Positions 43,675-46,834 of a stretch of DNA of 46,834 bases are shown here, piece by piece (within the stretch, counting starts at the first letter, position 1; each line of letters begins with the position of its first letter). Source of the DNA: Candidatus Dadabacteria bacterium. GTDB taxonomy: Bacteria; Desulfobacterota_D; UBA1144; Nemesobacterales; Nemesobacteraceae. The notes under the pieces are model-generated. The model was not told the origin of the DNA. It did not search any database and saw only the letters and a list, made by a program, of their open reading frames with translations. The position numbers and the translations under genes were made by a program. The DNA lies in assembly GCA_026705445.1 (NCBI GenBank), contig JAPPAR010000010.1, positions 1 to 46,834 of the forward strand. The letters run 5' to 3'.

Positions 43675-44670
43675 TTACGGGTTCAGGATGACTTTTCCGA
43701 ACTGCTGGCGGTCTTCAAGAATTTTCTGCGCCGCAGCCGCTTCACTCAGGTGAAACCTGCTGTGTATCGAAGGTTTTAGGGCACCTTCTTCGGCAAGCTG
43801 CGCGACTTTCTCGAAGTGTTCCGCCCGGGCGTTAAACACCGTTACTCCCAGTACGGAGAGATCTTTCATGATAAGCGGGCCGAGGGCTGCTTCCGTGGCG
43901 CCACCTCCGGCAACTCCGATCAGCAGAAGTTTTCCCCCGGGGGCCAGATACTGCGTGTTCTCTTTCCACACCGAAGCTCCCACGGGATCGAAGATCATGT
44001 TTATCTTATGCGTTTTTGTAATTTTCTTTAGCTCCTCTCCGAGATCCGAGGAGTTGTAGTTTATGGTGACGTCGGCTCCGATTTCTTTTGCCTTCTCAAG
44101 TTTTTCGTCGCTTCCCGCGGTAGCTATTACGAAGGAATCGAAGAGCTTGGCTACCTGGATCGCCGCGCTTCCCGTTCCGCTTCCCGCCGCGTGCACAAGC
44201 ACTGTTTCTCCCTTGGCGATATTCCCTCTTTCGCAGAAGCCGTACCAGGCGGTGACGTAGCAGGTTGGAAGGGTTGCCGCGTCGTCAAAGGAGAGCCCTT
44301 CGGGAATCGATACCACGTTAGATGAAGGTATCTTTACATATTCAGCGAATCCTCCGTGGAGGTTGACCCCGACTATCTCAAGGCCCCTTTCCGAGCGCAC
44401 GGCCGGCATGATCATGACCCGATCGCCCGTTTCCACGTCAGACACGTCCTCGCTTTTCTCGCATACAATGCCCGCCACGTCTACTCCCCCCACGTGCGGC
44501 AGGGGCACTGGACGGGGTGATTTCCCGCTTCTGAGCCTGAGGTCGACGAAGTTTATGGAGGAGGATTTTACCTCTACAAGGACTTCTCCCGGTCCAAGTT
44601 CCGGCTCGCTCACCTCTTCGTATTTAAGAACATCGGTTTCTCCGAATTCGTGATAGATAATCGCTTTCAT
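43675..44670 (-). CDS. MDR-family NAD(P)H:quinone oxidoreductase-like enzyme
   Basis: A 331-residue medium-chain dehydrogenase/reductase. The N-terminal GroES-like domain has 'EVLVEVKSSSINFVDLRLRSG' (about 30-50); the Rossmann domain has 'VHAAGSGTGSAAIQVAKL' (about 155-172). It lacks the zinc-binding Cys/His set of alcohol dehydrogenases, which places it with zeta-crystallin/quinone reductases using NADPH. CAAAGGAG precedes ATG 44670. It heads the importer operon, so a reductive step on the imported compound is possible but unproven. Confidence 0.88.
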   Translation of the reverse strand: MKAIIYHEFGETDVLKYEEVSEPELGPGEVLVEVKSSSINFVDLRLRSGKSPRPVPLPHVGGVDVAGIVCEKSEDVSDVETGDRVMIMPAVRSERGLEIVGVNLHGGFAEYVKIPSSNVVSIPEGLSFDDAATLPTCYVTAWYGFCERGNIAKGETVLVHAAGSGTGSAAIQVAKLFDSFVIATAGSDEKLEKAKEIGADVTINYNSSDLGEELKKITKTHKINMIFDPVGASVWKENTQYLAPGGKLLLIGVAGGGATEAALGPLIMKDLSVLGVTVFNARAEHFEKVAQLAEEGALKPSIHSRFHLSEAAAAQKILEDRQQFGKVILNP

Positions 44671-44814
44671 TGTTGCGAACTCCTTTGGAATATTTGCTGC
44701 AATTAAGGTACTTGGCTTTGCGGGTTTGGCAATAACGGGAGCTATGCTGCCGATAGCGCCGAGGATCTAATGAGCTGCAGAGTTTCTAGGGACCTGTGAT
44801 ACGATCAAAGGCTT

Positions 44815-46095
44815 TTATAGAACAGGGGCGGGGAATAACAAGCCGCCGAAAAGAATCCAGGCTATAATCAGTGTCCAGATGACGTTCATTCCCTGCGCTA
44901 TGAGAAACGCGTAGGCGGGCCGTCCTTCTTCCATGCTGACCAGGGTGGAAAAACGGGTCTCAAGGCCAATACACACAAACGCAAGGGCGAACCACCAGCC
45001 GCGAAGCCCTTTCATGAGTCCCTTGGTCTGCGAAACAAGATCGTCTCCAACTGCGAAGGAAAAAAGAAGGGATGCCGCCATGAAACCTAATATGAACTTT
45101 GGGAAACGCTCCCAGATGACCCCGACCGACGGCTTTACCCCTTCATCCGCTCCTTGGCGAAATGTCCACCAAAGAGAAAGGGCAAACGCCGCTAGACCCA
45201 GCATGGCGTTCTGCGAAAACTTCACCACCACGGCAGCGTTCATCGCCGATTCTCCCACCAGTTCCCCAGCCGCTACCACGGCTCCTGTGGTGTCAATGGT
45301 TCCTCCGATCCATGCTCCTCCGATCACCGCAGGAATCTGGAAATGCTCTACAGCCCAAGGCATGATCAGCATCATGGGGACGGCCACTATGAGAACGAGA
45401 GAAGTTACGTAGGAAAGCTTTTTTCTGTCTCCGCCTATGGCTCCGCAGGCCGCAATGGCGGCAGAGACTCCGCAGATGGAAACGGCTGTGGAGAGCATGG
45501 CGGCGAACTCGGAATCCACGGCAAGCCTCCTGCAGATCCAGTAGCATGCGTACCAGATGACGAGCACAACGAACAGGGCTTGCAGAATCCCCGCCGACCC
45601 CGCGGAGAGTATTTTGCCGAACAGGATTCCGGAGCCCAGAATTATAAGCCCAATCTTGATGTAGTACTCGGTGCGGACCGCCTCCCGGAAGCGATCGGGG
45701 AAAACATTGCCAACGAACATTCCGATTAAAAGAGCAAAGATGACATAGCTTACACCCCATTCCTTGGCCATTGCGTTTCCGGCCAGAAACTTGGATGCCC
45801 ACGCAAGTGCGAAAACTATGGGAAAACCCACGACATAACGAGCAACCGATCCGCCCATCATACGGACACCGAAGCTTGAAAAAAACAAAAAGACCACTCC
45901 CAGCGAAAGGGAAAGAGAGATGTTCTTTGCGCTTAAGACCTCGCCCAGAGAATCTGGTGTCCATGAAAACTTGGGAAGAGAAAGATAGGGAAAAAGAAGC
46001 CCGAGGGCTATAAGGATGAAAGCCGGTCCGAAAACCACCCAGTCTTCGGAGAGTCCGCGGCTTTCCTCGGGGGAACCTGCTGTTTCGTTTTCCAT
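44815..46095 (-). CDS. YeiH-family (UPF0324) membrane transporter
   Basis: A 426-residue protein with about 11-12 membrane helices. Segments such as 'EYYIKIGLIILGSGILFGKIL' and 'SICGVSAAIAACGAIGGDRKKLSYV' are characteristic of the YeiH/putative sulfate exporter family; the substrate remains unproven for most members. The start is ATG 46095, since 44 further upstream codons are Arg-rich, non-membrane and would nearly meet the nuclease gene. The nuclease gene lies 50 bases upstream on the same strand. Confidence 0.85.
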   Translation of the reverse strand: MENETAGSPEESRGLSEDWVVFGPAFILIALGLLFPYLSLPKFSWTPDSLGEVLSAKNISLSLSLGVVFLFFSSFGVRMMGGSVARYVVGFPIVFALAWASKFLAGNAMAKEWGVSYVIFALLIGMFVGNVFPDRFREAVRTEYYIKIGLIILGSGILFGKILSAGSAGILQALFVVLVIWYACYWICRRLAVDSEFAAMLSTAVSICGVSAAIAACGAIGGDRKKLSYVTSLVLIVAVPMMLIMPWAVEHFQIPAVIGGAWIGGTIDTTGAVVAAGELVGESAMNAAVVVKFSQNAMLGLAAFALSLWWTFRQGADEGVKPSVGVIWERFPKFILGFMAASLLFSFAVGDDLVSQTKGLMKGLRGWWFALAFVCIGLETRFSTLVSMEEGRPAYAFLIAQGMNVIWTLIIAWILFGGLLFPAPVL

Positions 46096-46145
46096 GAAGG
46101 TAAGAGTGACACGAACTCCCGGTTTTTCAATACTTCGCTGTCTGC

Positions 46146-46688
46146 TTACTGACCGTGCGGTCGGGAACCGGTCGCGAGCCGTTCTCCTTTTCGCCAGCTC
46201 CAGGGCGCGACGAACTCCCCGGCCCACAGGCCGCGGCTGTTTTCGCGGGCCTCCTGTTCGGCGGAGACATAACGGCCCGAGTAGCGTGCGTAGGCGAGAG
46301 CGTAACCGTTTCGGACCATCCAGCCGTTTAAGTCGAGTTCATTTAGGTAGCAGACCCCGAGAAAGCGTCCGTAGCGGTCGCGCTTTGTTCCCTCGCACGT
46401 AATGGAATTGCGCCCTATTTTGTTTCTAAGAGCTGCGGTTGAAACAATGCCGCAGTCATAGCCTTTTCCAGATGCGTCTTTGCACCGCTGGTTCCTCTCC
46501 GGCGCGTCAATTCCTTCAAGCCTGATCCGTTCTCCCGAAATTTTGACCGTATCGCCGTCTGTAACGTAAGGCTTGCCGGTCAGGGTCTCGGCTTCCGCCG
46601 ACGTCGGGCAAAGCAGCAGAAGAAGCGTTAAGCACAATGATTGACAGAGCAATCTGGGACCGTACTTTGAATCAGGGATCTTTTTCAT
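46146..46688 (-). CDS. Secreted thermonuclease-like (SNase) protein
   Basis: A 180-residue staphylococcal-nuclease-fold protein. Residues 1-33 are a signal peptide (Leu-rich run, then A-E-A-E). Catalytic and Ca2+-site residues are visible: D-G-D-T at 44-47, Arg56 and Glu64 in 'IRLEGIDAPE', and Arg108 in 'RDRYGRFLG'. It should cleave DNA or RNA outside the cytoplasm. ATG 46688 is chosen because it begins right before the signal peptide; an in-frame start 18 codons earlier is possible. Confidence 0.88.
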   Translation of the reverse strand: MKKIPDSKYGPRLLCQSLCLTLLLLLCPTSAEAETLTGKPYVTDGDTVKISGERIRLEGIDAPERNQRCKDASGKGYDCGIVSTAALRNKIGRNSITCEGTKRDRYGRFLGVCYLNELDLNGWMVRNGYALAYARYSGRYVSAEQEARENSRGLWAGEFVAPWSWRKGERLATGSRPHGQ

Positions 46689-46834
46689 TACGCACCCGAC
46701 AGCTAGCGGTTTATTACTGGGTGTTTCCGTCGTCCACGGCAAGCTTTTTCGCCGTCCTTCTTTTTCTTCTTTTTTTCTGTCACAACTTGAACTTTAAAAC
46801 GCACCACTGAGTTCGATAATCTCTTTTCAGGGGA

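Overview
The window reads as a chromosomal segment of a free-living Gram-negative bacterium. It encodes an outer-membrane porin with a signal peptide, a lipoprotein protease, a long-form Pst phosphate transporter, GltBD glutamate synthase, Trp biosynthesis and a monofunctional BirA. The housekeeping genes use ATA for Ile and AGG/AGA for Arg heavily. Gene content and codon style suggest a deltaproteobacterium-like lineage or an uncultured candidate phylum of that neighbourhood (Dadabacteria is one guess). I cannot fix the taxon without a search. No gene-free stretch exceeds about 230 bases.

Layout. 1-2,007 (minus): an AbiE-type toxin-antitoxin pair, with a perfect 47-bp dyad over its promoter. 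2,234-5,275 (minus): a PP-loop ATPase, a DjlA-like co-chaperone and a DUF4403 protein. 5,374-8,132 (plus): a TetR regulator with its own operator-like palindrome, a class I aminotransferase and an M48 lipoprotein protease. 8,295-18,422: a complete phosphate regulon, pstS-pstC-pstA-pstB-phoU on plus, phoB-phoR on minus, and an OprP/O-like porin on plus. Both pstS and the porin are preceded by TTAAC half-sites repeated every 11 bp, a convincing local Pho box. 18,568-21,324: trpF-trpB, then trpA with its own strong promoter. 21,346-25,532: a DHH phosphoesterase, then a tight argC-like / AMP-ligase / acyl-carrier-protein cassette. 25,542-27,281 (minus): nadE.

27,457-29,667 (plus): a second AbiE pair. 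Its toxin carries an added WYL-like domain and a C-terminal Cys/His zinc-finger-like tail, and has a 1-nt frameshift near the start. 29,826-31,631: CPBP protease, birA and an orphan small ORF. 31,780-39,129 (plus): gltB-gltD-tyrS. 39,198-40,912 (minus): tRNA(CAU), a coiled-coil zinc-ribbon protein, rnhA and the RNase P RNA. 41,007-44,670 (minus): a quinone-oxidoreductase-like gene followed by an iron/heme/B12-type ABC importer. 44,815-46,742 (minus): a YeiH-type transporter and a secreted SNase-like nuclease.

The clearest functional unit is the phosphate regulon: porin, binding protein, ABC channel, PhoU brake and PhoR/PhoB switch, joined by a shared cis-element. The most unusual parts are the two AbiE loci (foreign-looking codon use, operator candidates, WYL/zinc-finger fusion) and the argC-like/ligase/ACP cassette, in which the ArgC-like protein lacks the usual HRH motif.
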